Shown: in pieces, positions 9,431 to 21,533 of the stretch | Layout of the letters: every line of letters starts with the position of its first letter | Position numbering within the stretch: position 1 is the first letter of the stretch | From: Phoronis australis | Taxonomy: Eukaryota > Phoronida > Phoronidae | NCBI GenBank assembly: GCA_002633005.1 | Contig: NMRA01000137.1 | Coordinates: 558,001-622,000 of the forward strand | Reading direction: 5' to 3' | DNA: 64,000 bases | Translations under genes and position numbers: made by a program | The notes under the pieces: generated by a model | What the model was told of the DNA's origin: nothing | Database searches by the model: none | Seen by the model: only the letters and a program-made list of their open reading frames with translations

Positions 9431-12119
9431 AATTTGAAAACTGTATTGGGATCGATGAAAGAGTTTATGTTTCGTCTGTGTTTCAAAAATTGTAAATCTG
9501 ACTATTTTTTCAAAAAATCCTTGCTATATTCAAAGTGAATAGCTCTCACGTTAGCATCCCCCAGAAGTAAATTCGCCACCATGTGTTTAAAATGTATTTT
9601 GCGAGTTTCCGCGTTCCATCGCTCTTCACAGTCGATATATCCTTACATTTACCGTGTATAACTCATTTCGCCCAGCTGAACTGCAATTGGATTACTCATA
9701 ACCTAACTACAAGTGTTGGTTTGACACTTTCAACGTTGCTAATTTTAAAATCACCAACTTTGACAGTGTCAGATTGGCGCATAAGACTCATTCAATAGTT
9801 ACTTCATCCCACAAATATATTTGACGTTCATAAACAAATTATAGTATTTTTCAATCTCCATAAAGCAGCAATACAATGGTACACAACATAGAGTATGCTC
9901 AAACAAACAAGAACCAGCGCCTGATTGAGTGAAGCATGCGACCCCTTGACACGATAAACGCTTCACTTGCAAGTTTCGGATGTCAGAACTATCGCTAATC
10001 TTTTTGTGAAACGATCAGGTTGTCGGGTTCATAAATTTGTTCGTAGTTAATCTTCAATTACAATGAATTACGGTTAAGCAGTTTAATGAATAGTTGTAAA
10101 CGTTTTTCTCTTGTTGTTTAGTTTATATCAAACCCAAATTTACACTCTCTTTGATTTTTAGTTTTTCACTGACCATAATGGTAAGTGCAGTAGTAAAAAG
10201 GAAAAGTTGCTTAAAGTTAGATGTACACGCCGTTATATTGGTCGCTAATTATCGTCGAGAACAAGCTTAGTAGCGGATGTGGACCGAACTCTTACGAAAC
10301 CACTTCTGCCACTGTTTTTTGGGGAGTCAATTCGTTCTGATGTTTTTGATGTCACAAGCTATAGTATTTTGTGAAAGTAAAAGTTCTTCACATTTAAACC
10401 TGTATATTTTCTTGAAATTTCAGACTGTTAAAGTTGGCTCTAATTCTGCAAATTGGACATGGGATAGGACCCCATTTAAAAGGACTGAAATAGATGTCCA
10501 TAAAGGGTGGAATTGTAACCAGTATTTCCATAGGTTGTATCAGGTCGAACAACACAGACAGATTTTTAATTTTTTCACATAAAAAATAGTGAATGTAAGG
10601 CGATTTTCCGAGTTTATAGGCATGGTGAAGTTTGGAACTACCATTCCGAACATTTTAATGCCGTTACTGAAGTTGTAAATAGAAATGTATTACGGTACTA
10701 ACATTGCTGTTTATCAATTTGATTACACATTTAAAAATAATTCATAGGATAATGGGAAAGCGCTTGTTTTTTTTCAAAAAAAAATCACTTACATGATATG
10801 GTATGGGGATTAAGATTCACTATTTTGATCCCAGATCTCTCATTTCTCCAAACATTTAACTGTGTGTATTACAACAATCTGGCTTCTATCAAGTGATACT
10901 TGACAAATTGTGAGCACTTTTAAGCTACAAAATTAAAGTTTACCCTACAATTGGAAGCGAAAAATCAGTCTTACTGCTTTATTGGATAAAAACTGACGCA
11001 TTTTGTCATTGACCCGGGGTCCAAAAAGAACATTATCAAATTTTAGAATATTTGTATTCGCTGCAATGTTGATTTGACTTTGTTTTTAAAGGATGACGTA
11101 TTTTCTAAAAATAAAAATGATTGCAGCGACGTATGTCTCCCACCGTTTCATATATTTACATAAACTACTTCTTAGAGAATGCTCCGGCAACCTAATATTA
11201 TGATACCTGTCTCAACGTTCATCTACCGCCTTGTCCCTTCCGCTGGGTGTCCTCCGAAACTAATGTTCCCCAAGCCCAATAATCCCATTCAATTTCTGTA
11301 CGACTTATTGGTGTTCATCAGGTGCATGAGCCCGTATATGCAAAAACGAATCTTTTGTGGGGTTAGAAATGTGTGGCAATTTTGAGGGCACTATGCAATG
11401 TATAGGAGGCGGGCAAACGCAAATTTGAAAAGGGTTTACCCGGGGGAAGCTTTTTATTAGTGAATAGGGACATGGCCCAACTGAATTCATAAATAGTATA
11501 CTTGACACCAAAAGGTCGTTTGTTTCCTAATTTCGAATATTGCGTCATTGTTGATTATTCGTCATAAATCAATTGCTTCTCACGGGTAGGTATTTTTATT
11601 GAAAAGGCAAGAACAAAAATATGATCAGTTTACAACTTTGTTGACGAACGTTTTGTTGCTATTAGCAAAAAAGTCTGATCTTCCGATACAAAGACAATTT
11701 GGAATGACACCCAAATGATTACGAAACCAGTTAGCACCGAGCAGGGGAGGACATTGAAGAGCGAACATCGGGGCCCGCGAATTTTGAGCCAGGGGAACGG
11801 AGGGACGGGAGAACAAAAAGGCAGAGGAACATTGCGCATGGAAAACAACAGTATCCTTCATGGGAAAATTGAGATAAGGGAGCATTAGTTGTGTTGGAAT
11901 TTTCGGTAAGAAGGGTTTGAGTCGAGACAAAGGCTATCGGCTTCCTGGACGAAAAATGAATCTCGTGTGCCTTGTGACATCACGTACGAAAGTACCCCAC
12001 CCCAGAAAGGTCGGCAGTGCAATGAGTCATCCCCAGAAAAAGACGCGAGTAACTCTGTTGACGCAGACAACGAAGTCATTTCAGTTTTCTAGGCATATCT
12101 AACCAAATAAAAAATATAA
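9431..12119. other. No gene recognised
   Basis: Mostly AT-rich. A 19-base segment at 10162-10180 has both an acceptor (GATTTTTAG) and a strong donor (ATG|gtaagt) but is too short to judge. A GC-rich patch at 11640-12095 is open on both strands. Its plus frame 11910-12092 ends SVDADNEVISVF* just before AATAAA at 12106-12111, which would suit a 3' end, but the openness on both strands points to base composition. Confidence 0.4.
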
Positions 12120-12495
12120 GTACTTGACTTGACTAAACTACTGAGGTCATACAGGACCTTATCGACAAATCTGTGTATTTTCAAAAAAAATTAGCAAAAA
12201 AACAAAAACTACATTCTTGGCAAAACAACGATAAAAATAATTGAAACATGCTTAAATTCGGTAAATATCAATGTTGAACATGAAATCTAAAAAAACATTA
12301 GTTTTCTAGATTATCATTTCGCTTTCATTTTGTGCAACTTTGAAGTTTTTTAATATCTCTTCATTCATTTCAAAAACAATTCTTATCAGCGTTTTTCAGA
12401 ACAGCATGTAAAGAATATTATCTGGCAGTTTCATATGAATTCAATAAGCCATTTCTGAGATACGAAGTTCCTAAGTTAGGCAAATACAGAGTCAT
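12120..12495 (-). repeat. Dispersed repeat R3, copy 1
   Basis: Reverse-complemented, this region aligns along its length with 28985-29370 and more loosely with 62262-62605. Shared landmarks in order are TATCTCAGAAATGGCT, ATATGAAACT, AAGAATTGTTTTT, a TAGAAAACT block, and a TTTTTTTGCTAA block near the end. About 380 bases. No terminal inverted repeat or open frame is evident. The class is unknown. Confidence 0.6.
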
Positions 12496-13357
12496 TTTCT
12501 GGGATCATACATAACCAATAGATTGTCTTGCACCATAGTTAACAAGAGGGTGACTTGGAAGCGCGTTGGAATTTTTAGATGAGTGTGCGGACAGGAAAAG
12601 TAGAACGGGAAGTTTCACCGGAGAGTAAGTAGTACCTAGAGACCAAACAGCGCCGATCTATTCTGGCTCACGATAGTCATGAGAATGGGGTCGAGTGAAT
12701 CAGCAACGACTGTTGGGTCTCCCGAACAGGGACGCATATTCATCCCTCATCCGCGCTATCATAATTTCAGTGTATACAAGTATTTGTACTGAAAAATCTT
12801 CAATAGTTTTGTATCCTAGAACTCCGCAACATTCACATACTGCGACATTTCTGCATAGGCAATAAAGTAGTCCGCTGTGGCTTTGTTCAAATTTCGTGGT
12901 TCAAATCACTAAAATTGTACGACGTGATATAAGCTTGCCAACGTAGCTTCAGATGAACACTCACGTATCGTTCTGTACCTGTAACCTGTGTGACTATTAC
13001 AACCGGTTTCATGTGTCACAAAAGCTTTACACGAAATTAAATTCTAACCATGAATTCAAGTCAACAAATAAGGCCATTGATTAAATATGAAAGTAGGAAG
13101 ATTATTTATATTATAACATATTTTGATTTATTTATGCACTAAAGTTACATTTTCAAGTGCGTCTAGACGATCTATGCTGCACCCGTTTTGACAACCATTT
13201 GGAATTTTTTACGTTTGTCTCTGTATTTTTGGAGTTACTTGGCGTATTTTAGAAAAATTTAGCAAATAGTTTTTATTAACGTGTTGCCGCGGTAAAATCC
13301 GAAATGGTGCCTTTTTCGCGCCCGTTTTTTACCCAAGTGGTTCGCGTATTAACGCAT

Positions 13358-13515
13358 GCGCTGATACGCCGTAAAATGTAACGCCTGTTAAAGTAAGCAC
13401 AACTTGTTACATTTTAGGAGAGGCTTAGCAACGCAAAATGTAACAACGACGTAAAAATGTAACATTCATTACATTTTACGAAATTGTTACATTAAAAAAC
13501 GGCGTATCAATGCGC
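13358..13515. repeat. Inverted-repeat element with clustered TGTAAC motifs
   Basis: GCGCTGATACGCCGT at 13358-13372 faces ACGGCGTATCAATGCGC at 13499-13515, an imperfect terminal inverted repeat. Between them the motif AAAATGTAAC or its complement occurs about six times in mixed orientation within 130 bases. This suggests a very small TIR element or a cluster of protein-binding sites. A minus-strand frame of 77 codons overlaps its right end and is probably not real. Confidence 0.5.
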
Positions 13516-13861
13516 CTAAGTTTCACCTCACATGGACCTAATGTCGCGTAAATATCGTACATGCCGGTCGTTACCACGGGTTCACCTTCACGCAAGGTGC
13601 ACGTAACTTCCAGGTCCTTTTGCTTCATAAGTCTCAAATTGTTTAGTGGGGTGAGGTAGGTGCTGCCCCCCAAGTTCATGAGTGCTCTATGATTGTTTCC
13701 CTTCTTCAAACTCTAATCGTGTCTCGAGCGGCTCTTGCAGAACTGGCTAAACGACGGAATCCACAGTTTAGTCTTATTGTTTTTGTCTTGTTAAGGGGTC
13801 GCTTTTGGAGAAATAGTCAGTAGATCAAATCCCTTTTTTCTTTTCTTTTCTGTAATTATAG

Positions 13862-13975
13862 TGAATCATTTAACGAAATATATCACCCCGTTGTCGATAA
13901 CCAATTTCATGCAATAGATGGCACTGCCAAACTTCCGAAGCAGACGTTCCCTCCCACAAGTGTTCCAGTTACTTT
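13862..13975 (+). CDS. Gene A, internal exon (unknown protein)
   Basis: This is the best-looking unassigned exon in the window. The acceptor is a long pyrimidine tract (CCCTTTTTTCTTTTCTTTTC then TGTAATTATAG), the donor is TT|gtgagt, and the 114 bases are open in one frame beginning after one base and ending with two. The peptide starts ESFNEIYHPVVDNQFHAIDG and continues TAKLPKQTFPPTSVPVT. I do not recognise a family. The entry phase fits the exon ending at 3896 (split serine), and the exit phase fits the exon at 16877 (split phenylalanine, then TVRPCAVLC). The intron before it would be about 10 kb and would contain the opposite-strand oxidase exon. Confidence 0.5.
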
Positions 13976-14284
13976 GTGAGTAAATCGCGGTAACAGATGA
14001 TAAATAATCTGCTATAGAATACAGTTAGAGATCTCTTGTCCTCATAGCAAATGATCTGATGCTAAATAGCCTGACCCCCAAGAAAACCAGAAGAAACGGC
14101 TGATGACCGTCATCGTCGGACGATCGGTACGCATGCGGCGCACTGCTCCTACCCGTGAAAGGAAACCTCCATTTTATGAAAACATGGCGAATTATAAAGT
14201 TTTGTAGTCAATTTATCGTTTTAAAGTATTATTCCAATACGGGCCAGATTCCAATACGTGCCGGAACAGCACCATACTGCCTTT

Positions 14285-14752
14285 ACTGGGGGCAGTGCCC
14301 GGTTGCAAGAGTCCCAAGTAGGGACTCGACTAAGTTCCCTAAATATTATACTGCGTATTTTTGGACTTGTGAAAACATCGATTGCCTTTTCTTGTATTGT
14401 TTTAGTTTCATTACTAAGTCACCTTTTGATTTTGATGCAAATCGAGAGTGAACTCCTCGTTGAATTACGGTCAATATTTTCGAAAGTATAATTAGGCCCC
14501 TTTTCATGCAACATCCCCAATTTAGTCTCTGCATATTGTCAATGACTGAACTCTGGGCTCAGTTTTTAGTTATATTATTAGGAAATGTCATTAATAAAAG
14601 AGGAGCTCATAATAAAGATGATTCGGAAAAAATTTGGATCTGCTGGTCCATAAAGACACAAATCATGAATACAACTAGTACACAAGAAGACTTAGGGAGG
14701 GCCTTAGTTCAGTCCCTGTTTGGGACTGTTTCATGCAACCGGCCACTGGGGG
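14285..14752. mobile_element. Non-autonomous TIR element, about 450 bp
   Basis: The two ends are inverted copies over about 55 bases. The left end reads GCCCGGTTGCAAGAGTCCCA from 14297, and the right end, read inward on the other strand from 14744, reads GGCCGGTTGCATGAAACAGT. Both continue into a short internal palindrome AGTCCC...GGGACT. ACTGGGGG occurs directly outside the left end (14285-14292) and the right end (14745-14752) and may be an 8-bp target-site duplication, which would fit the hAT superfamily, although the left copy is offset by four bases from the symmetrical boundary. There is no transposase frame. The right end of a second copy lies at 42842-42876 and 43283-43290. Confidence 0.7.
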
Positions 14753-14862
14753 TCTATAGAACCACTTTTTCAATGCCATCTAAGGCTTGATGGTGCTGTG
14801 CCACGGATTGAAGTGAGCTAGTCGCTATTGGTCTTGGCTGAACATGCTGGATGAGAAAATTG

Positions 14863-15175
14863 GCGTTGTAAACCAACACACCTGTTTAGAGTTCAAGTTT
14901 CGAGTTCAAAAAATAAACAATAAGTAAGGCAAATAACTAATATGACTGTTTTTAATGCTGAAAAGTAAATAGTAGCTGTCCATGAATTTTTAAAGTTGAT
15001 ACATTATTGAAGAGAAATTAGCAAATAGTTTCTCTTCAGTATTGTGACTATGCCAGGAGCATTTATTTGTGAATCGATTAGGACCGTTAGTCACTGTCTG
15101 GCTCAGGCTCGATAAGGCGGGGAAACAAAACCCCCAAATGTTAGCGTAGGATTTGTCTCATGCGGCCGGGTTTGA
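14863..15175 (+). repeat. Dispersed repeat R1, copy 1
   Basis: It aligns with the reverse complement of 31275-31560 over about 300 bases. Landmarks in order are GTTGTAAAC, CTAAYATGACTGTTTTT, GAGAAATTAGCAAATAG, GTTAGTCA with TCTGGCTCA, and CCCAAATGTTAGCGTAGGA. Inside this copy GAAGAGAAA (15009-15017) and TTTCTCTTC (15029-15037) form a hairpin that the other copy only partly keeps. The class is unknown. Confidence 0.65.
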
Positions 15176-15649
15176 TCTGTTGAGCTTTGACCAATTGTTC
15201 ATTTTGATTTCATATGACTACGGAATAGGAAACAAAAACTCGGGATGAGATGTTTGCAATAGCCTGAGCAATGGCACGCCTCTCTTTTTGATACTGTTTC
15301 GCATGGTTGGATGTAGGCTGAGAAGGCTCTCACTGGCCCATCTCCTCCAATCCAAGACACCTGATTATAAAAACGACATAGCTCAGACTAATTCTGAGCT
15401 GTGACAACAACTCGGGCAAGAGTCTGTAAGAGTACTCACGGCTGTCAGAAGGCTTGAAATGTGTTCTGGAAAGAGAATCTCGGAATGCGGATTATCCGGC
15501 TCTCCACATTTCCTATGTGAAGAATGACTGTGACCTGGGCTTGATGTCTAGCATACATTGTAAGTATATTTTTATATTAAATTATGCACGGCACTGCATT
15601 CAGTCCATGTATTTGCATTTTTTATAACATTAGTACAGGTCCCTCATTT

Positions 15650-15945
15650 AGCTGAGGGGAAAGTTGCGCTTGCCTTTTGAGAGGGAATTTTTTGGGTGAG
15701 GGGAAAATTTCCGTCGCCAGGCCTAATATGCTCTGCCTCAAGTAACCAACACTAACATTTTATGCTGCTCCAAATCGTCACCTGTGTAAGGTACAAGTTA
15801 GCCAAACCTCGAACGGAATTTTTTAAATGATCAATTGTGGGTAATGTTTGGGCCTCGTGAGGGGATTTTTTGTGATTTTTAAATATTTTTCAGAAGGTAA
15901 TGAGGCTGATATTCAGCCTGAAAGCCAAGGGATTTAGGGCTTTTT
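15650..15945 (+). repeat. Dispersed repeat R4, copy 1 (partial)
   Basis: The stretch around 15860-15945, ending TTTTTCAGAAGGTAATGAGG and then CTGATATTC, matches the reverse complement of 24372-24480 and, more loosely, 57923-58110. The first part of the region (15650-15720) has further GAGGGGAAA-type runs typical of the same family. Confidence 0.5.
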
Positions 15946-16231
15946 AGTAAACACTCATTCACACCACATTGGTTCCACTAGCTATCTATCTTTTAAGTTG
16001 ATTAATATCATAAATGTCTTGAAAATTTTCTTTCATGGTTGCCTGTTGACCCCAAAACAGCATTAATACTTCATGTTATACTCATTATTATTTATTCCTA
16101 ATTGACGAACAGGCTTATTTCCTTCATCATCTTTGGCAATAATAAAGCTATTTTGCTGCTACTGGCTGCCTTTTTCACAAATCCAGAACCGTGTCTCAGT
16201 GACTCCAGTTGAGTGAAAACTTGTGCCTGTT

Positions 16232-16390
16232 TAGTGCTGACACCTATTGATCACATTAGCTTGCTCTGACCCTGGCCCCATGTCAAGTGGGAGAGAGGTT
16301 TTACAAGTCCTGAAGTGTTAACCTGTGTTTCCTCTTGGATCCAAATGGCTGACTGCTTTATGCTGACATCTATTGACCACATTATACACT
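16232..16390 (+). repeat. Diverged 129-bp direct duplication
   Basis: TGCTGACACCTATTGATCAC (from 16232) recurs as TGCTGACATCTATTGACCAC (from 16361), followed in both by ATTA. Flanking similarity is weak, so only the core is clearly duplicated. Confidence 0.4.
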
Positions 16391-16500
16391 GTATTGTTAC
16401 CGCAACTGCAAAGTCCTCAAATAATGTGATAGCATTTTGTTTTCTGGTGTATACCATGTCACTTCACCAAATCTATTTCTTACATGTCATATTTTTTCAG

Positions 16501-16649
16501 TTACACATTATCCTCACTGTTGTGAAAATGAGTGCATAGATTGTCATGAAGACGGAAGGAAACGACCAACGTTTCACCACTTGGATGTCTTATCAGTGCT
16601 GGGCATGGTTATCATACAAGATGAAAAGTTGCATTTTTATTTTTTTTGA
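16501..16649 (+). CDS. Possible Cys/His-rich terminal exon, unknown
   Basis: A strong acceptor (ATGTCATATTTTTTCAG) is followed by a frame, starting after two bases, that is open for 48 codons to TGA at 16647. It includes HYPHCCENECIDCHEDGRK, an intriguing Cys/His spacing. No internal donor is visible. Its entry phase does not fit the exon ending at 13975, so it would belong to another transcript. No known zinc-finger family matches. Chance is quite possible. Confidence 0.18.
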
Positions 16650-16876
16650 GATGTGCATAAATGTGAGTTTATAAATTATGTACAAAATATGCGTATTTTG
16701 GAATGATTCATGTAAAATTAACTAGGATATGTTGAACTTTTTTAAAAAGTAAGATTTCTTCTGTTTTCAGCCTAATCTGGCACCGAATCGTGGAATGCGT
16801 TTCTTCATAATTAAAATTTTAAAAACTTATCAACACTTTGTATGCTTTTTCATTAAAACCTGCATTTTCATTACAG

Positions 16877-16922
16877 CACTGTGAGGCCGTGTGCAGTTTT
16901 GTGTATCCAAAACAAGCAAGGG
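16877..16922 (+). CDS. Gene A, internal exon (unknown protein)
   Basis: A 46-base exon between a good acceptor (TGCATTTTCATTACAG) and a donor GGG|gtaaat. In the frame dictated by the exon at 13862-13975 it completes the split codon TT|C (Phe) and reads TVRPCAVLCIQNKQG, ending in phase 0. The junction peptide TSVPVTFTVRPCAVLC is smooth and beta-strand-like, which is modest support for the pairing. A second frame (HCEAVCSFVYPKQARG) is also open. I do not recognise either. Confidence 0.38.
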
Positions 16923-17690
16923 GTAAATATCCCTTTGATGTTATCCGTCTGGCTTTGATCATTATTCCCCTCCCGAATTCATAACCTAACCATACCTAGG
17001 TTACCAAGGTATAGTATAGAAAGGTCCGGTTGAGTTCCGTTATGGGTTCTCATACCTCTGAGATGGTTCTGCACTAAGTGTTCTGTTGTCTTCTGTTTGA
17101 TGTATTTGATCATTTTCTACTTCCCATCGTCAAGCTGAAGTGATATAATGTTGATTAATTAATCGTTTATTGCTGTGAACTACTTGCCATGTTTACATAA
17201 ACTGTCCTAGGTTCTGATAGGGTCATATAGAATATTATCAACTGTTTTATCCAGACAGGTGATAAGGTGCTATTTTCGAAGTAATCAGTCTATTTTAAAT
17301 TCAAAGAACTTTCAACTACACTTGCCAAGTATAGGGTAGCTTGCTTGAATGATCTTTTCAAGTAAATTTCTGACAAGGCTGTGGAATTTTCCTTGCCAGT
17401 CAAAAAGTCTGTGGTAGGAATATTCCATAAGTAAACAAACCCTAAGACTTGATCTTGTCATCTGAATTTTTACCAATGGTTAGTTGAAGTTTCAAAAAGT
17501 TCTTATGCCTGTTTCCTACAATGTTGGAATGGAATTTGCAGTGAAAACTGATGGGGCTTTCGTCATTGTCAATATTACAATAATCAAAAAATAAAAAATA
17601 AAAAAGAAATTCACACTCAGGGTTAGAAAAGTGTTTTTGAGTCATAATTTTAAAACTTGAAACAAAATCAAGAACTTAAAATCTTTTCAG

Positions 17691-17995
17691 TGGTTCAAAA
17701 TACAATTAGTTACAACCCTTTGTATGTTTGCTTCTCAAACTACGAATCAAAATTTGCAAACCTGAAACCAGTGGTAAACTAAAACCCTAACATCTGACAT
17801 GGTTCAAAATACTCTTAAAATGGATAGTTACTGGTGTCTTGATCATGTTTGCTTTTAAAACTACAAACAAAATTTGAACCCTGACATCTGATATGGTTCA
17901 GAATACTCTTAAAATGAATAATTTCAAGTAACTTCATGCTTGCTTTTGAAACTACAAACTAAATATGCTAAATCAATGGCAACTTGGAACCCTGT
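17691..17995 (+). repeat. Three diverged tandem units of about 100 bp
   Basis: Units begin at 17691, 17800 and 17894 with TGGTTCARAATAC. Each continues through GTTTGCTT or GCTTGCTT and an AAACTACRAA block to a YYTGACATCTGA or similar end. A partial earlier unit may precede at about 17640. Unit lengths are about 109, 94 and 100 bases. Confidence 0.65.
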
Positions 17996-20900
17996 GTGGT
18001 GTTTTGGTGTGGATTGTAATGTAGATTTAAGGTGATGTTGAGGATGTACCCATATTACAAGTGTCAGGAATGGTACTCATGGATGAGCTTCATCAATGTG
18101 GTTTTGGTACGCTCTTGTCAACTATCGGACTGTTGGTCTAGAGACCCTAGTTTTTCATTTTCTAAACCAGTGAAATCCATTTTAGCTAACATAAAAGTCT
18201 TTTTTTTCCATTTTGTAACTTAGAAAATTCTGTTTTACTATTTTAAAGTGATAAAGGGCATGGATATGATCTGGGAAATGTCTCACTTTTTCCGCGATAA
18301 ATTGTAGCAATGCTCCATTTAGTGTAAGTGGTGCACGCATTGTTTATTGTTTCTCAAAACTGGGAAAAAGAACAAGACCACCTTCACGAAGAATGAACAA
18401 CTAGTTGAACAGTCTGTTGCAAAGTGATCGTGGATTGATTTGTTGTGAACTTTGATTCTCTACAGCCTTAATTTTTTGCAATTAACCAAAAATATTAGAA
18501 GTATGGAATCAGCTACTGAAACATCTAAATTCTGTGAAAGAATTCAGATTCCATGAGTAACCTGCCCATTTTCTGGATCTCTTCTCTTCATTGCCTTGTT
18601 CTGTGTTTTATGACTACACAGCCTGAAAAAGTACATTTCCGGATGTGGCCACTGAAGTGAGCATAATGAACAACCATTTTTCACAAAATAGGCCTGGAGC
18701 TGCTGTAAGACAGCTGGCTAACTGAAACTTGGAATTGAATATTAGAAGTTTACCGACATCAAACTTGGTCAGGCCTCATGAAATTTAGCAAATAGTGAAC
18801 CACATGACAACAACATTTTTATACCACGGTTTTGTCTTTGATCTTAAATACACCTGTCCTTTGATGATGTAATAATCTGTATGTTTATGTAGTAACACTT
18901 GTCCGAAACTGCAACAGGGAAGGTGTAACTGCATCAGGATGACCCAATCTGGTCCAGATATAGTGAGTTTGTGTGCGCATATCTCATTAATTCTTTTTGA
19001 TGTCCATCTAAACAACTGTATAGGATGAATTCAGGTGTGTACATAAATGCTGATGTGAATACTATCACGCCCGTTTTCCTTTGATCTTGTCAAGTCCTTG
19101 GGATAAATTTTGTCCTGTAAATTAATAAGCTGCTAGAGTTTGTGTTGTGCTGGTGATAATTTTTAGCAAATTCACAGAGATAGGCCGGACTTAAGATAAT
19201 AGTTCACAAGATAAGTGTCTAATGTTGACTGGACATCAAAGGCCGAGAGTGCGTCACAGTGGTGGCAGCACTAGTGCCACTTCTTAAAAATTATTTTAGA
19301 AGACATTACTACCCAGACTGAGAAACCGAATCAGCACTATCTGGGCAGCTGGCGTACATTGCATCAATAAATTACACAAAACAGTGCTTAACGGTATACA
19401 TAAGCCTTACAACTGCCCAAAATAACATGTAATTATTGGTTATGTGAACATATGTAGCTTGGGAAAAGTTACATTGCACTGTGATAAAGTGATAAAGTAC
19501 CATGGAGTGAGTGTGCATGTTCACTAGGATATAATTGATTTACATCATTAGCGTAGACTTGAAAATCAAAAATTAGTTATTGATTTTTGTTATTATTGTA
19601 TTCATTGAGGATCACTAGTTACGATATAGCCTCTGCAGCCTCCAGTGTTCCAAAACAACAAAGCGTGCTGTAACTATATGTAGTGCAATCTGCATTTGTT
19701 TTCCTTGATCCACAATGGCACAGTAGAGAAATATTCAACAAGTTATCTGTGCTACTTTTCTCAAAACTGCTTTTGGTGTTCTTTCCTTTTGCTACCATTG
19801 TCATCGTCGGGAAGACGTGTCACGTTTTCATTAGGAAAACACCAGTCTGTCGCAGTTGCATCGTAACTCTCCATACTTTTCTGCTAGTTCTAGGTTTTAA
19901 ATACCTGCTGGGGTAGGCGGGTGGTTCGCACTCTCGATTGAGCACATGTCGTGAAATATGCCATTACTCGCATCGTAGTGGATTTAACCTTTTCTAGAAG
20001 AGTTGGAGTGTTCCGCAGTTTAATCCCCACATTTTGAGAGGAGGTTGCTTAAGTCTGGGAGTTATGCATTTGCACTGACCGAAAGTCCACAAAAACGAAG
20101 TTGCAGCATTTATGGGGAAGTGGCATTTAGCACTCTCCAGTAAAGAAGAAGGAAAAGTTTTATTACAAAAGAGGAAGCATGAATTTGAAGTTAAGATGAA
20201 ATATCAATTAAAAGTGATGAAGTGAATGTAGTGACGATGAGATAAACAGAAGCTGGGGGAAACCTTGGAATGTGTGCTATTGGTGATGAAATGTGGTCCA
20301 ACAGGATTGTGCCATTATAACAGGATAGCATTTCATTAGGCATGCCAAAAACAACCTTGCGAACTCAACCTTGTATGAGTAACCCGCTTTCTCTCTTTAA
20401 TAAGCATCTACATGTACTTCTCAGCGTAGATATCCCTCACACGGTTTTATTTTTATCACCAAGTACTTTGCCAACTGTTTTTACTATCCTACCCAGACCC
20501 ATCAGAACATTTTTTATTTCCACTATGCATGCTCATTAGCGTTGGTTAATGCAGACCCTTGCAGCCAGTGAACTCCATAACAACTGGTGCTTCAAAACAC
20601 ATATGCTGTGTAGCTGTTTAGATGAAATTCAGTAACGCAGGTGAGAAAGATAATTTTGTGAATATTTTAACGGTTATTACATTTGTGTTTGGAAACTGTG
20701 TTGTGATAGGGAAATTCCTTTTTGTTGCAATATTGGGGTTTATCTGTTCATTTGGTTTTGATAAGAAAATGGAATTTTGGTCGACACAAATATTTTGCAA
20801 CTATAGTTTAAGGCGGAAATGCTAACAAATGAAAATGAAGGAATTATTATGTGCCCAGTGGTTATGAGTCATTATACCGGTTGATGCTGCTTTCAAAATC

Positions 20901-21533
20901 TGTAATAGAAGCCTGTCTGATAATTTTGTTGTGGTATAATCTGCTCAAGTTCACATCAAATGGACTCAAGGTCATAAGGTTTGCTCTTCTACTTTTGATC
21001 CCAACTGTTTTTATCAGAGGTAGAAATCATTATGCTTGAAGTCACAAGCCCAATATTACTAACTTTCCCCATTACTGTTTCTTGGAAAAGTATTTTTTAT
21101 CCTTAGGCAAAAAGTCTTAGGCTAGTTGTTGGATTTGAGACTTTGCAGTCTTTCAAAAAAATTTCTAATGTAAACCCATAGCACCATTTTTGTAAATAGA
21201 ATTTTCACCTCTAGTGACCTTATTTGTAATGTTATTAGTCATTGGGAAACTAGGCTGCTCAGTGGTATCTTGTAGTTGAGCAATGCCTCTCTACATCAAG
21301 TGGTGCTCACTGGTAGCCCTTGATATCATAATTTTTGTTCCCCTTGTATTGTAAAGGGCAGTTATCCATTAGCAATGTCTTCATGGCAATAAGGTACTGG
21401 CTGAAATAAATTGAAATGTTATGGACAAAAACTGATTGAGTTGATTCGTATGTTTGTATTATTGCGTTCATTCAGTGTGGTAGGTAATTGCCATTTGAAT
21501 CGTGACATCGGATGAAAGACTGAACCTGGCAAT
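17996..21533. other. No gene recognised; possible intron of gene A
   Basis: Plus-strand T-rich sequence with only short frames. A 37-codon ATG frame at 20112-20225 (MGKWHLALSSKEEGKV onward) has a natural-looking charged composition but no other support. No repeat family was matched here. Confidence 0.4.

Noticed and set aside
11625-12102. Several 60-100-codon frames on both strands
   Set aside because: All lie in one GC-rich patch open in many frames at once, so base composition explains them, although AATAAA follows at 12106.
12579-12624. ATG exon candidate MSVRTGKVEREVSPE with strong donor gtaagt
   Set aside because: It exits in phase 1, which does not fit the exon at 13862, and the unspliced frame closes at once.
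13476-13709. 77-codon minus-strand frame
   Set aside because: Overlaps the inverted-repeat element end and matches nothing known.
15433-15561. Open segment ending in CATT|gtaagt (NADYPALHISYVKNDCDLG)
   Set aside because: No acceptor with a pyrimidine tract precedes it, and a stop lies directly upstream.
20112-20225. 37-codon ATG frame with charged residues
   Set aside because: No splice, promoter or similarity support; short frames of this size are expected by chance.
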